A stretch of DNA of 64,000 nucleotides from Delftia tsuruhatensis NBRC 16741. GTDB lineage: Bacteria > Pseudomonadota > Gammaproteobacteria > Burkholderiales > Burkholderiaceae_C. Shown in pieces: positions 1 through 9,053 of the stretch (position 1 is the first letter of the stretch; each line of letters begins with the position of its first letter). The notes beneath the pieces are model-generated. The model ran no database searches and was not told the origin of the DNA. It worked only from the letters and a program-made list of their open reading frames with translations. The stretch spans positions 124,001-188,000 of the forward strand of contig NZ_BCTO01000032.1 of NCBI RefSeq assembly GCF_001571325.1, read 5' to 3'. The position numbers and the translations under genes are program-made.

Positions 1-2
1 GG

Positions 3-692
3 CCGCAGTGGCTGCGCTGGCTGGCGCCGCTGCTGGCCGTGTCGGCGCTGACCATCACCGCCTATACCGGCGCTGAGCTGATGGCCGTGCGCTCGCGCCC
101 GCTGTGGAACACGCTGTGGGTGCCGCTGAACCTGGCGCTCACGGGCTGGCTGGCCACGGTGGGCTGCATGCTGGTGACGGCGCGCTTTCTGCCCGCCCGC
201 CACCGCCCCGATGCCGGCGCCCTGCAGGCGCTGCGCATGCTGGGCCTGGCGCTGGCGCTGTGCCTGCTGGCCATGGTGGTGGTCTGGGCCGTTGCCGGCT
301 GGCTGGGCCAGGGCCGCTCCTTCCAGGCGGCGCTGCAGCTGTGGCAGCAGTTTCCGGTCTGGCGCCTGAGCATGCTGGGCTCGGCCGTGGCCGGTGCCGC
401 CTTGCTGTGGGCCCTGGTGCGGGGTGGTCAGCGCATGGCCTGCCCGCGCTACACGCTGGCCCTGGGGCTGGGCCTGGCCGCCGCGGCCTGGGCCTTCCGC
501 TGGGCGCTGTTCATGGGCGTGCAAGGCGTGCCCAAGTACGGCGCGGGCCTGTACATCTACCACATGCCGCTGGGCGGCGACGGCCTGCTGGGCATGCTGG
601 GCGTGGCCGGCCTGTGCATTGCACTGGTGACGCTGGCCACCTGGGCGCTGGAGCTGTTTCCCGCGCGCTCGGCCGCGGCCCGCGCCGTCTGA
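3..692 (+). CDS. ttrC: Tetrathionate reductase membrane subunit TtrC (5' end outside window)
   Basis: This is the C-terminal part of an NrfD/PsrC-type polytopic membrane protein. The reading frame is open to the left edge of the window, so the true start lies upstream; the GTG at 39 is only the first internal start codon. The visible part has about six hydrophobic segments. In this family the subunit anchors the reductase in the inner membrane and passes quinol electrons to the iron-sulfur subunit TtrB. The call rests mainly on the next gene, a clear TtrA, because the usual order is ttrB-ttrC-ttrA. Another NrfD-like anchor would look much the same on sequence alone. The stop is 78 bases before ttrA, so the two are probably cotranscribed. 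Confidence 0.8.
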   Translation, partial: PQWLRWLAPLLAVSALTITAYTGAELMAVRSRPLWNTLWVPLNLALTGWLATVGCMLVTARFLPARHRPDAGALQALRMLGLALALCLLAMVVVWAVAGWLGQGRSFQAALQLWQQFPVWRLSMLGSAVAGAALLWALVRGGQRMACPRYTLALGLGLAAAAWAFRWALFMGVQGVPKYGAGLYIYHMPLGGDGLLGMLGVAGLCIALVTLATWALELFPARSAAARAV

Positions 693-770
693 CACCGCCG
701 CCCTGACGACCCCTCACCCATTCACGGAGCGCGGCCCGCCACCGGCCGGCCGCGCCACAGAAAGCCTTTC

Positions 771-3700
771 ATGACCGACAAGAAGAAACTCCCCCAAGCC
801 CCCGAAGATTCCCTGGATGCCGAGGCCGCCCGCCGCCGCCTGCTGCTGCGCGGCGGACTCACCGCCGGTGGGCTGGCCGCCTTTGCGGCCGGCTACGGCG
901 AGACGCTGGCACGTGGCGCCAAGGGCCTGGTGACAGGCAGCTCGGGCACGCCCACGGCCAGCGCCACGCGCGGCAATTCGCTGACGCCCGAGTTCCGCAT
1001 CGACCCGGCCACGGGCGCGCTCGCCACCCAGCCCGGCCAGGTGGTCAGCCCCTCCAGCTGCCTGGGCTGCTGGACGCAGTGCGGCGTGCGCGTGCGTGTC
1101 GATACCGCCAGCAACCGCATCCTGCGCGTGGCAGGCAACCCCTACCACCCGCTGGCCACCACGCGCCCGGCCGCCATGGAAGAACCCGTGCGCGAGGTCT
1201 ACGCCAAACTGGGCAAGGAGCTGGGCCTGGAGGGCCGGGCCACGTCCTGCGCGCGCGGCTCGTCCATGCTGGAGCACCAGAGTGCACCGCACCGCGTGCT
1301 CACCCCGCTCAAGCGCGTGGGCCCGCGCGGCAGCGGCCGCTGGCAGAGCATTTCCTTCGAGCAGCTGGTGCAGGAAGTCTGCGAGGGCGGCGATCTGTTC
1401 GGCGAAGGCCAGGTCGAGGGCCTGCGCGCCATCTGGGACCTCAAGACGCCGCTGGACGCCGACAACCCCGAGTTCGGCCCGCGCTCCAACCAGTTGCTGG
1501 TGACCGACGCCTCCAACGAAGGCCGCGCCCAGCTGCTGCGCCGCTTTGCGGGGCCGTCCTTCGGCACCGTGAACGTCAGCAACCACGGCGCCTACTGCGG
1601 CCAGAGTTTTCGCGTGGGTGCAGCTGCCGCGCTCGGCGACCTGCCCGGCATGCCGCACGGCAAGCCCGACTGGAGCCATGCCAGCTTCGGCCTGTTCATC
1701 GGCGCGGCACCCGCGCAGTCCGGCAACCCCTTCCAGCGCCAGGGCCGCGAACTGGCCGAGGCCCGCTCGCGCGAGGACAACCGTTTCCGCTACGTGGTGG
1801 TCTCGCCCGTGCTGCCCACCTCGTCCAGCCTGGCTGCGGGCAGCGGCAACCGATGGCTGGCCGTCAAGCCGGCCAGCGACCTGGCCCTGGCCATGGCGCT
1901 GATCCGCGTCATCCTGGACGAGGCGCGCCATGACACGGGCTTTCTCGCCCAGCCCGGCCCGGCCGCCATGCAGGCGGCGGGCGAGGCGTCCTGGAGCAAT
2001 GCCACGCACCTGCTGGTCAACGAGCCCGGCCACCCGCGCCATGGCAGCTTTCTGCGCGGCGCCGACCTGGGCTGGGCCCTGCCCGCGCCAGCCGAAGACG
2101 GCAAGCCGGCCCAGGATGTGTTCGTGGTGCAGCGTGCCGATGGCCGCCTGGCGCCGCACACCCAGGCCGAGCCTGCACAGCTGATGGTGCGCACCCGCGT
2201 GGCCGTGCCCGGCCTGAAGGCAGAAGGCGCGGACCAGGCCCCCGAGCTGTCGGTCTGCTCCTCGCTGGCCAAGCTGCATGAGCAGGCCAGCCTCAAGACA
2301 CTGGACGAATACGCGGCGCTGTGCGGCGTGGCGCGCGGCGAGATCGAGGCGCTGGCGCGCGAGTTCACCAGCCATGGCAAGCGCGCCGTGGCCGATGCGC
2401 ATGGCGGCACCATGAGCGGCGCGGGCTTCTACACCGCCTACGCCATCAGCATGCTCAACACCCTGGTGGGCAACCTCAACGTGCAGGGCGGCCTGGTGCT
2501 GGATGCCGGCCCGTTCGGCCCCTTCGGCCCGGGCCCGCGCTACGACTTCGCCAACTTCGACGGCAAGGTCAAGCCGCGCGGCCTGGCGCTGTCACGCCAC
2601 CGCCAGCCCTACGAGAAAAGCGCGGAATTCCAGCGCAAGCGCGAGGGCCAGCCCGAGGGCGCGAAGGACTACCCCGCCGCCCAGGCCCCGTGGTACCCGG
2701 CCGTGGGCGGCCTGTCCAGCGAGATGCTGGCCAGCGCGCTGGCCGGCTACCCCTACCGCGCCAAGGCCTGGATCAACCACATGAGCAACCCCGTCTACGG
2801 CATTGCGGGCTTTCGCAATGCGCTGGTGGACGATCTCAAGGACCCGAAGAAGCTGCCGCTGATCGTCTCCATCGACCCCTTCATCAACGAGACCAGCGCG
2901 CTGGCCGATTTCATCGTGCCCGATACCGTGACCTACGAGAGCTGGGGCATCTCGGCGCCCTGGGCCGACGTGGTGGCCAAAAGCTCCACCGTGCGCTGGC
3001 CCGTGGTGCAGCCCGCCGTGGCGCGCACGGCCGGCGGCCAGCCCGTGAATGTGGAGAGCTTTCTCTTCGCCGTGGCAGAACGGCTGGGCCTGCCCGGCTT
3101 TGGCGAGGCCGCCATCAAGGACGCCCAGGGCCAGCCCCATGCGCTGCGCTCGGCCGAGGACTTCTTCATCCACGCCCTGGCCAACGTGGCCTGGGCAGGT
3201 GGCAAGCCCGTGCCGGCGGCCAGCGATGACGACATCGCCATCACCGGCGTGGACAGGCTGGTGCCCGCGCTGCGCCAGCGCCTGAAGGACGATGAATGGC
3301 GCCAGGTGGCCATGCTGCTGACGCGCGGCGGGCGCTTCGACCGCATCGAGGACGCCTGGAAGGACGGCCACACCCGCAAGGCCCACGCGCCTGCCCTGCA
3401 AGTGTGGAGCGAGGAGCTGGCCCGCATGCGCCACGCCATGACGGGCGAGCGCTACAGCGGCTGCCCCACCTGGTATCCGGCGCGGCTGGCCGACGGCAGC
3501 GCCATGCGCACGCATTTCGGCGAGCAGCAATGGCCGCTGCTGCTGACCTCGTACAAGTCCAACCTGATGAGTTCCATGTCGATTGCCGTCTCGCGGCTGC
3601 GCCAGGTGCATCCGCACAACCCGGTGTCCCTGCACCGCGATGACGCCGAGCGGCTGGGCATCGCCAACGGCGACACGGTGCGCATCCGCACGCCGGGCGG

Positions 3701-3971
3701 CGCGGTGACGGCCGTGGCCATGGTGCGCGACGGCGTGATGCCGGGGACCGTGGCCATCGAGCACGGCTACGGCCACCGCGAGCTGGGCGCGGGCCGCCAC
3801 AGCATCGACGGCCAGCCCATGCCGGTGAACGCCGAGCATGCCAATGGCGTGAACCTCAACGACCTGGGCTTTGCCGATCCCACGCGGCCCGGCTGCAAAA
3901 ACGTGTGGGTGGACTGGGTGTCGGGCGCCGCGGTGCGCCAGGGGCTGCCTGCGCGCATCGAGAAGGTCTGA
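771..3971 (+). CDS. ttrA: Tetrathionate reductase catalytic subunit TtrA (molybdopterin enzyme)
   Basis: A 1066-residue molybdopterin oxidoreductase, close to the length of known TtrA. The N-terminus has a twin-arginine region (Arg21-Arg23 followed by a hydrophobic stretch), so the protein is probably exported folded to the periplasm. Cys97, Cys100, Cys104 and probably Cys160 would bind a [4Fe-4S] cluster. Cys276 in GAYCGQSF fits the molybdenum-ligand position. Family role: two-electron reduction of tetrathionate to thiosulfate in anaerobic respiration, with TtrB and TtrC. The start is the ATG at 771, directly before a charged n-region and the Tat motif. The gene ends base-to-base against the convergent oprM-like gene. 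No ttrRS two-component genes are in the window; they may lie upstream. A related thiosulfate or polysulfide reductase is the alternative, but length and layout favour TtrA. Confidence 0.87.
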   Translation: MTDKKKLPQAPEDSLDAEAARRRLLLRGGLTAGGLAAFAAGYGETLARGAKGLVTGSSGTPTASATRGNSLTPEFRIDPATGALATQPGQVVSPSSCLGCWTQCGVRVRVDTASNRILRVAGNPYHPLATTRPAAMEEPVREVYAKLGKELGLEGRATSCARGSSMLEHQSAPHRVLTPLKRVGPRGSGRWQSISFEQLVQEVCEGGDLFGEGQVEGLRAIWDLKTPLDADNPEFGPRSNQLLVTDASNEGRAQLLRRFAGPSFGTVNVSNHGAYCGQSFRVGAAAALGDLPGMPHGKPDWSHASFGLFIGAAPAQSGNPFQRQGRELAEARSREDNRFRYVVVSPVLPTSSSLAAGSGNRWLAVKPASDLALAMALIRVILDEARHDTGFLAQPGPAAMQAAGEASWSNATHLLVNEPGHPRHGSFLRGADLGWALPAPAEDGKPAQDVFVVQRADGRLAPHTQAEPAQLMVRTRVAVPGLKAEGADQAPELSVCSSLAKLHEQASLKTLDEYAALCGVARGEIEALAREFTSHGKRAVADAHGGTMSGAGFYTAYAISMLNTLVGNLNVQGGLVLDAGPFGPFGPGPRYDFANFDGKVKPRGLALSRHRQPYEKSAEFQRKREGQPEGAKDYPAAQAPWYPAVGGLSSEMLASALAGYPYRAKAWINHMSNPVYGIAGFRNALVDDLKDPKKLPLIVSIDPFINETSALADFIVPDTVTYESWGISAPWADVVAKSSTVRWPVVQPAVARTAGGQPVNVESFLFAVAERLGLPGFGEAAIKDAQGQPHALRSAEDFFIHALANVAWAGGKPVPAASDDDIAITGVDRLVPALRQRLKDDEWRQVAMLLTRGGRFDRIEDAWKDGHTRKAHAPALQVWSEELARMRHAMTGERYSGCPTWYPARLADGSAMRTHFGEQQWPLLLTSYKSNLMSSMSIAVSRLRQVHPHNPVSLHRDDAERLGIANGDTVRIRTPGGAVTAVAMVRDGVMPGTVAIEHGYGHRELGAGRHSIDGQPMPVNAEHANGVNLNDLGFADPTRPGCKNVWVDWVSGAAVRQGLPARIEKV

Positions 3972-5426
3972 TCAGCGGGCGGGGCTGGCGACAGGTGCAG
4001 CGACGGGTGCGGCCACTGGTGTGGTGGCGGCCTGCCAGCCGCCGCCCAGCGCCTGGTACAGCGCAATGGCGTTTTCCAGCTGGCTCTGGCGCAGGCGTAT
4101 GACTTCCTGCTGGGCCTGGTAGAGATTGCGCTGGGCGTCCAGCTCTTCCAGGTAGCTGGCGTAGCCGGCCTCGTAGCGGTCCTTGGCAAAGCCCAGGGAG
4201 CGCTGCAGCACCGCCTCGCGCTCGCTGGCGTGCTGCCACTGCGACTGCAAGCGCCGGGTGCCGACCAGGGCGTTTTCCACATCGGCCAGGGCCTTGATCA
4301 CCACGCCCCGATAGGCATAGGCGGCCTGGTCGCGCTGGGCGGTCACGGCGTCGAACTGGCCCTGCAGCCGCCCGCCCGTGAACAGCGGCGCCAGCACGCT
4401 GCCGCCCAGGGCCCAGACCGTGGCCGGGTGGTATTGCAGGGCATTGACCAGCAGGCTGCCGGCGCTGGCCGTCAGCGAGACCTGGGGCAGGAAGGCGGTG
4501 CGCTGCACGGCCAGGCTTTCGTCGGCGGCCGCCAGCTGCAGCTGCGCCCGTGCAATGTCGGGGCGGCGCTGCAGCAACGCCGAAGGCAGGCCGGCGGCCG
4601 GCGCAGGCGGCGGTGCGCCCAGCGCAGCGGACTGGCCGTCGGTTGTTGCCATGAGCGCGGCGGCCTGCTCGTCACCCTCGCCGCCGGCCAGCAGCAGGAG
4701 CGCCGTGCGCTGGCGCGCCAGCGACAGCTCCAGCTGCTCCACGGCCTGCTGCACGCCCTGCAGCTCGGCCTGGGCCTGGGTGAGCTGCAGCTGCGAGGTG
4801 TAGCCGACGCGCGCCTGCTCGTCGGCCAGGCGCAGGGCCTGTTCGCGCGAGCGGGCCGTGGCCTGGGCCACTTGCAGCTGCGATTGCAGCGAGCGCAGGC
4901 CCACATAGGCCTGGGCCGTGGTGGCCGCCACGGCCAGGGCCACGGCGTCGCGGTCGGCCTCGCTGGCCTGCAGGCGCAGGGCGGCGGCCTTTTCCAGATG
5001 GGCGATGCGGCCCCACAGATCAGGCTCCCAGCTGGCCTGCAGGCCGGGCTGAACCGAGCGCGTGTGCGCCAAGCCCCGCGCGCCCAGGCTGCGGCCCGTG
5101 GAGGCGCCGGCCGTGGCCGAGAGCTGGGGCAGGCCCGCGGCGCCTGCCACATCCAGGTTGGCCCGCGCCTCATCCACGCGCGACAGGGCCAGCAGCACAT
5201 CGTTGTTGCGGGACTGGGCCAGTTCCACCCAGCGCGTGAGCAGCGGATCGCCAAAGGCCTGCCACCACGATGCCTGGACGGCGGCGGCCGGCTCCTGCCC
5301 TGCCCCGCTCCACTGGACGGGCATGGTGGGCCGGGCCGCTTCAGGCGCGGTGCTCAGCGGCGGCACGCTGCAGCCGGCCAGCGCGGCAGCGCAGGCCATG
5401 GCCATGGCCAGTGCGCGGGCGGTCAT
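3972..5426 (-). CDS. Outer-membrane efflux lipoprotein, OprM/NodT family
   Basis: A 484-residue outer-membrane factor of tripartite drug efflux. The N-terminus is a lipoprotein signal with lipobox LAGC (Cys19 becomes the lipidated residue). The rest shows the duplicated long-helix and beta-strand layout of TolC-like proteins, with Ala/Gln/Leu-rich heptads typical of the periplasmic tunnel. It would form the outer-membrane exit duct for the adaptor and pump encoded just upstream. Its start overlaps the adaptor stop by four bases (5423-5426), indicating translational coupling. It is the last gene of the operon tetR-emrB-emrA-oprM. The C-terminal tail is an odd Pro/Ala/Val repeat (VAAPVAAPVA) that is probably disordered. 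The substrate cannot be read from sequence. Confidence 0.9.
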   Translation of the reverse strand: MTARALAMAMACAAALAGCSVPPLSTAPEAARPTMPVQWSGAGQEPAAAVQASWWQAFGDPLLTRWVELAQSRNNDVLLALSRVDEARANLDVAGAAGLPQLSATAGASTGRSLGARGLAHTRSVQPGLQASWEPDLWGRIAHLEKAAALRLQASEADRDAVALAVAATTAQAYVGLRSLQSQLQVAQATARSREQALRLADEQARVGYTSQLQLTQAQAELQGVQQAVEQLELSLARQRTALLLLAGGEGDEQAAALMATTDGQSAALGAPPPAPAAGLPSALLQRRPDIARAQLQLAAADESLAVQRTAFLPQVSLTASAGSLLVNALQYHPATVWALGGSVLAPLFTGGRLQGQFDAVTAQRDQAAYAYRGVVIKALADVENALVGTRRLQSQWQHASEREAVLQRSLGFAKDRYEAGYASYLEELDAQRNLYQAQQEVIRLRQSQLENAIALYQALGGGWQAATTPVAAPVAAPVASPAR

Positions 5427-6592
5427 GGGCGGACCTCCGGTTGGGGTGCGGGTTGGGGCTCAGGCTGCGCCGTATCCAGCCGCACCACCACCGACATGCC
5501 CGCGCGCAGCCGCGCGGCCAGCTCCTGGTCGGGATCGATTGCAATCTTGACCGGCAGGCGCTGCACGACCTTGGTGAAGTTGCCCGTGGCGTTGTCGGCC
5601 TTGAGCACGCTGAATTCCGAGCCCGTGGCAGGCGCGATCTCCAGCACGCGGCCCGTGAGGTGGGCGCCGCCCAGCGCATCCACGCTGAAGCGCACAGCCT
5701 GGCCTATGCGCACCCGGGCGGTCTGGGTTTCCTTGAAGTTGGCCACCACCCACAGCGTGTGCGGCACCACGTACATGAGCTGGGAGCCGGCCGTGACGTA
5801 CTGGCCCCGGCGCACGCCGACTTCGCTGACCTGGCCATCGCCGGGCGCGTGCACCACGGTGTTGTCCAGGTTGATCTGGGCCTGGCGCAGCTGGGCCTCG
5901 GCCATCTGGACCTGGGCTTCGAGCGAGGCGCGGTTCACCGTCGTCGCCTTGATCTTCTGGGCGTTGATCTCGATGTCGGCCTGGGCCTTGGCCACGTTGG
6001 TGGCCGCCAGGCGCGCGGTGGCACGCACCTTGTCACGCTCGTTGAGCGAGACGGAGCCGCGCTCGGACAGCGCCTGCACGCGCTGCAGCTCGGCTGCGGC
6101 GCGGTCGGATTCGGCCTGCGCCGCCGCCAGGCCGGCGCGGCTGGCCCCCAGCGTGGCGCGGTTCTGGGCCTGGGTCTGGTCGGCATTGGCCAGCTGTGCG
6201 CGGGCATTGGCCAGTTGGGCCTGCGCCTGGGCCTGGGCGGCTTCGTAGGTGCGGGCGTCGATGCGCACCAGGGGCTGGCCGGCCTTGACGTTCTCGTAGT
6301 CCTGCACCAGCACCTCGGTCACATAGCCGCTGACCTGGGGCGCGAGCACGGTGACGGCGCCGCGCACATAGGCGTTGTCGGTGCTGACCACGGTGCCCGC
6401 GAAGGGGAACAGGTTCCAGGCACGCAGCACCAGCAGCACGCCGGCCAGTGCGACCACCAGCATCACCAGCACGCTGCGCAGCGAGGGCTTGATGAGCTTG
6501 GGCGATGGCGAAGGTGAAGGCGCCGCAGCGGGAGCCGGCGCAGGCGAGGCAGAGGCGGCCGTGCCGCCATTGGAATTTTCGGAGTCACTCAT
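5423..6592 (-). CDS. EmrA/HlyD-type membrane-fusion protein of efflux system
   Basis: A 389-residue periplasmic adaptor. It has a Pro/Ser/Ala-rich cytoplasmic N-terminus, a single membrane segment near residues 40-60, then a lipoyl-like half motif (STDNAYVRG, residues about 73-81), a long coiled coil rich in Ala/Gln, and a C-terminal beta-barrel ending in a Pro/Gln-rich tail. This matches EmrA of the EmrAB-TolC type. The ATG at 6592 is chosen because the hydrophobic anchor follows directly; the longer open frame upstream is only the shadow of the pump gene. It would link the MFS pump (6622-8397) to the outer-membrane protein (3972-5426). Confidence 0.9.
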   Translation of the reverse strand: MSDSENSNGGTAASASPAPAPAAAPSPSPSPKLIKPSLRSVLVMLVVALAGVLLVLRAWNLFPFAGTVVSTDNAYVRGAVTVLAPQVSGYVTEVLVQDYENVKAGQPLVRIDARTYEAAQAQAQAQLANARAQLANADQTQAQNRATLGASRAGLAAAQAESDRAAAELQRVQALSERGSVSLNERDKVRATARLAATNVAKAQADIEINAQKIKATTVNRASLEAQVQMAEAQLRQAQINLDNTVVHAPGDGQVSEVGVRRGQYVTAGSQLMYVVPHTLWVVANFKETQTARVRIGQAVRFSVDALGGAHLTGRVLEIAPATGSEFSVLKADNATGNFTKVVQRLPVKIAIDPDQELAARLRAGMSVVVRLDTAQPEPQPAPQPEVRP

Positions 6593-6621
6593 GTTGTTGT
6601 CTTTTCTCTGGGCGAACGGTT

Positions 6622-8397
6622 TCAGGCGCGGGCGACGGGTTGGGTGGGCGGCTGGCCCGGCGCGTCCTGCGGCGCGGCGGCATCGGTGCCGCGCATGGCC
6701 GAGGCATCGGCTGCGGCGGCGCGCATGCGCTCCACGAAGGCGCGCTGGCGTGCGCGGCCGGCCAGGGCCAGCATCCACAGCAGGTAGAGCACGGCCACGC
6801 CGGCCGTGAGGGCGAACACGTCGTTGTAGGCGCGCACATTGGCCTCGCGGCGTGCGGCCTGCGCCAGCTGGGCCGTGCCCTGGGCCGCACGCAGGGCCGG
6901 GTCGGCAATGACGCGGGCCAGGCTTTGCTGCTGCAGGCGCAGGCGGTCGGCCACGATGGGGTCGGTGGGATCGACGTCGGCCACGATGGCGGCCGAATAC
7001 ACCTGCTCGCGGTGCATCTGGTAGGTGCTCAGCAGGGCCGAGCCCATGAGCGCGCCCATGGCCTGCGTCATGGAGATGGTGACGATGGCCGTCAGCATGT
7101 AGTGCGCGCCGAACTTCAGGCCCTGCACCACGCCGATCAGCATCAGCGGCCCCATGAACAGGCCCGCGCCCACGGCCATGAGGAACTGGCTGCCGAAGAA
7201 GTCCTCGGGCCGGGCCAGGCTGGTGCGGCTGTGGTCCAGCCAGGCCGCCAGCGCGAACAGCACGATGGAGCCCACGATCTGCTTGCCCATGTTCTCCAGC
7301 CCGAAGGTCAGCGCCGACACGGCAATGCCCGCGATGGTGCCCAGCAGGATGACGATGAACAGCGGCTGCATCTGGTCCACCGTCATGCCCAGCATGCGCT
7401 GCATGCCGATCACGCCATAGGTCTGCTCGGTGGTCAGAAAGCGCAGCAGCAGCGCACCGATCACGAAGCGCACCGTGGGCGCCAGCACGAACCAGCGCGT
7501 CTGCAGCATGGGATTGCGGCGGTGGTGCTCGATGTACAGCGCCACGCTCAGCAGGACGATGGAGCCGATCAGCATCCAGGCCAGCCAGGGCGTGTCCAGC
7601 CACCAGTGGTTGTAGCCCTGCACCAGCACGGCGATCAGCAGGCCCACGCCGGGCACCATGAGGAAGAAGGTCAGGAAGTCCAGCCGCTCGAAGCTGCGGA
7701 TGTGCACGCCCGGCGGCAGCTTGAGCACCACCACGCCCGCGAACGAGATCAGGGCCAGGCCGGCCTCGAACAGGTAGAGGTTGTGCCACTCGCTGTTGAA
7801 CAGCAGGCCCGGCGACAGGATCCAGGCCAGCGGCGTGGCGATCTGCCCCAGCCCCACGCCGATCACCAGCATCTTGAGCACATGCTTGCGCGGCGCGGCC
7901 TGCAGCATGTAGAGCGTGCCCAGCGTGCTGCAGGTGGCGCCCGCCAGGCCGCTGGCCGCGCGCAGCATGAGCAGGCTGGTGTAGCTGCCCAGCACCAGGT
8001 GCAGCAGCGTCAGCAGCGCATACAGGCCCAGGCCGATCTCGGCGAACAGCCGCATGCCGAACTGCTGGCGGAACTTGTAGACCAGCAGGTTGGCCGTCAT
8101 GTTGAGCATGACGTAGGCGCCGGTCAGCCAGGCGGCCTCGGAAGACGTCAGCCCCATCTGGCCCTGGATGGTGGGCAGGTTGGCCGTGAACAGTGCATTG
8201 CCCAGGCCGCCCGTCAGCGCCACCAGCACGGCGATCAGGCCATAGGCGGCGCGCACGGCCGGCTGGTGCAGCGGCATGGACGGCGAGCCCGGCAGGCTGG
8301 GCTTTTCATGCTCTTCCCAGTCCGGCGGGGGCTTGAGGTAGACGACGGGGGGCGACGGGGGCAGCACGGGCCCCGGTGGAGTGGGTGTGGTGGCCAT
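6622..8397 (-). CDS. EmrB/QacA-family (DHA2) MFS drug efflux pump
   Basis: A 591-residue major-facilitator protein of the 14-helix DHA2 class. A long proline-rich cytoplasmic N-terminus (first 45 residues or so) precedes the first membrane segment. The early region around AAWLTGAYVMLNM resembles the conserved first-helices motif of EmrB. It should use the proton gradient to export hydrophobic or aromatic toxic compounds together with the adaptor downstream. It starts one base after the tetR stop, so the pump is cotranscribed with its presumed repressor. The C-terminal Pro/Gln-rich tail is unusual but harmless. Substrate unknown. Confidence 0.9.
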   Translation of the reverse strand: MATTPTPPGPVLPPSPPVVYLKPPPDWEEHEKPSLPGSPSMPLHQPAVRAAYGLIAVLVALTGGLGNALFTANLPTIQGQMGLTSSEAAWLTGAYVMLNMTANLLVYKFRQQFGMRLFAEIGLGLYALLTLLHLVLGSYTSLLMLRAASGLAGATCSTLGTLYMLQAAPRKHVLKMLVIGVGLGQIATPLAWILSPGLLFNSEWHNLYLFEAGLALISFAGVVVLKLPPGVHIRSFERLDFLTFFLMVPGVGLLIAVLVQGYNHWWLDTPWLAWMLIGSIVLLSVALYIEHHRRNPMLQTRWFVLAPTVRFVIGALLLRFLTTEQTYGVIGMQRMLGMTVDQMQPLFIVILLGTIAGIAVSALTFGLENMGKQIVGSIVLFALAAWLDHSRTSLARPEDFFGSQFLMAVGAGLFMGPLMLIGVVQGLKFGAHYMLTAIVTISMTQAMGALMGSALLSTYQMHREQVYSAAIVADVDPTDPIVADRLRLQQQSLARVIADPALRAAQGTAQLAQAARREANVRAYNDVFALTAGVAVLYLLWMLALAGRARQRAFVERMRAAAADASAMRGTDAAAPQDAPGQPPTQPVARA

Positions 8398-8398
8398 G

Positions 8399-8947
8399 TC
8401 AGGCCTTCAGGCCTTGCCAGACGATCTGCAGCGCCTTGCGCGCCAGGGTGCGGCGCTGCTGCGGCGTCTCGCCGCGCAGCGAGGCGCCCAGCATGCCGAA
8501 GACCAGGGACAGCTCGGCCTGCGTCAGCGGCTGGCGGCAATGGCCACAGGCCACGGCCCGGTCCATGGCCGGCCGAAAGATCTGCCACATGGCAACGCGG
8601 GCCTGGGCGATGACCTCGTCGCCGCGCTCCACGGTGCGCCAGTAATCGGTGATGGGGGCAGAGACCGCAATGCGCTCGGCCAGGCGCGACAGCAGCTTGT
8701 AGAAGGCATCGTCGTCCTCGGCCATGGCTTCGGCCGCGCTGCGCATGCTGTCCAGCGAACGCTCCAGCAGCGCCAGCATCAGCGCACGCCGGTCAGGAAA
8801 CTGCCGGTACAGCGTGGCGCGGCCGACCTCGGCGCGCTCGACGACCAGGTCCAGCGGCGCGGTCACGCCATGCTCGGAAAACACGGCATCGGCCGCGTCC
8901 AGCAACTGGGCGCGGCGGATATCGGCACTGGGTCTTTTGGAAGTCAT
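8399..8947 (-). CDS. TetR-family repressor of the efflux operon
   Basis: A 182-residue TetR-type regulator: N-terminal helix-turn-helix (residues about 10-55, including DAVFSEHGVTAPLDLVVERAEVGRATLYRQF) and a variable ligand-binding C-terminal domain. It is the first gene of the operon and should repress itself and the pump genes. The start ATG at 8947 touches a nested palindrome at 8948-8987. There is no Shine-Dalgarno sequence before this ATG; a GATAAT hexamer lies 7 bases upstream, so the transcript may be leaderless. An internal start further down would remove part of the DNA-binding domain and is unlikely. Confidence 0.9.
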   Translation of the reverse strand: MTSKRPSADIRRAQLLDAADAVFSEHGVTAPLDLVVERAEVGRATLYRQFPDRRALMLALLERSLDSMRSAAEAMAEDDDAFYKLLSRLAERIAVSAPITDYWRTVERGDEVIAQARVAMWQIFRPAMDRAVACGHCRQPLTQAELSLVFGMLGASLRGETPQQRRTLARKALQIVWQGLKA

Positions 8948-8987
8948 GCGGACAATTATCGGACAAAGTTGTCCGTTAAATGTCCGC
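8948..8987. promoter_or_regulatory. Nested palindromic operator for TetR repressor
   Basis: Two inverted repeats share exactly the same centre (between 8967 and 8968): inner arms CGGACAA (8960-8966) and TTGTCCG (8969-8975), outer arms GCGGACA (8948-8954) and TGTCCGC (8981-8987). This gives four half-sites of the GGACAA type, fitting cooperative binding of two TetR dimers. On the minus strand the possible -10 element GATAAT lies inside the operator, so binding would block the promoter directly. That TetR at 8399-8947 binds here is inference from position. Confidence 0.75.
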
Positions 8988-9053
8988 AGCCGGCCTATCC
9001 CATGGCGTGGCCATGGGCAAAAAAGCCAGCGGTTTCCGGCAGCGGCAAGGCCT

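Noticed and set aside
714..2402. Long minus-strand open frame (562 codons) opposite ttrA
   Set aside because: High-GC shadow of ttrA; composition is Ala/Gly/Arg/His-rich with no family motifs.
4230..8613. Long plus-strand open frames opposite the efflux operon (672 and 702 codons)
   Set aside because: They mirror the well-supported oprM, emrA and emrB genes and contain only His/Gln/Ala-rich low-information sequence.
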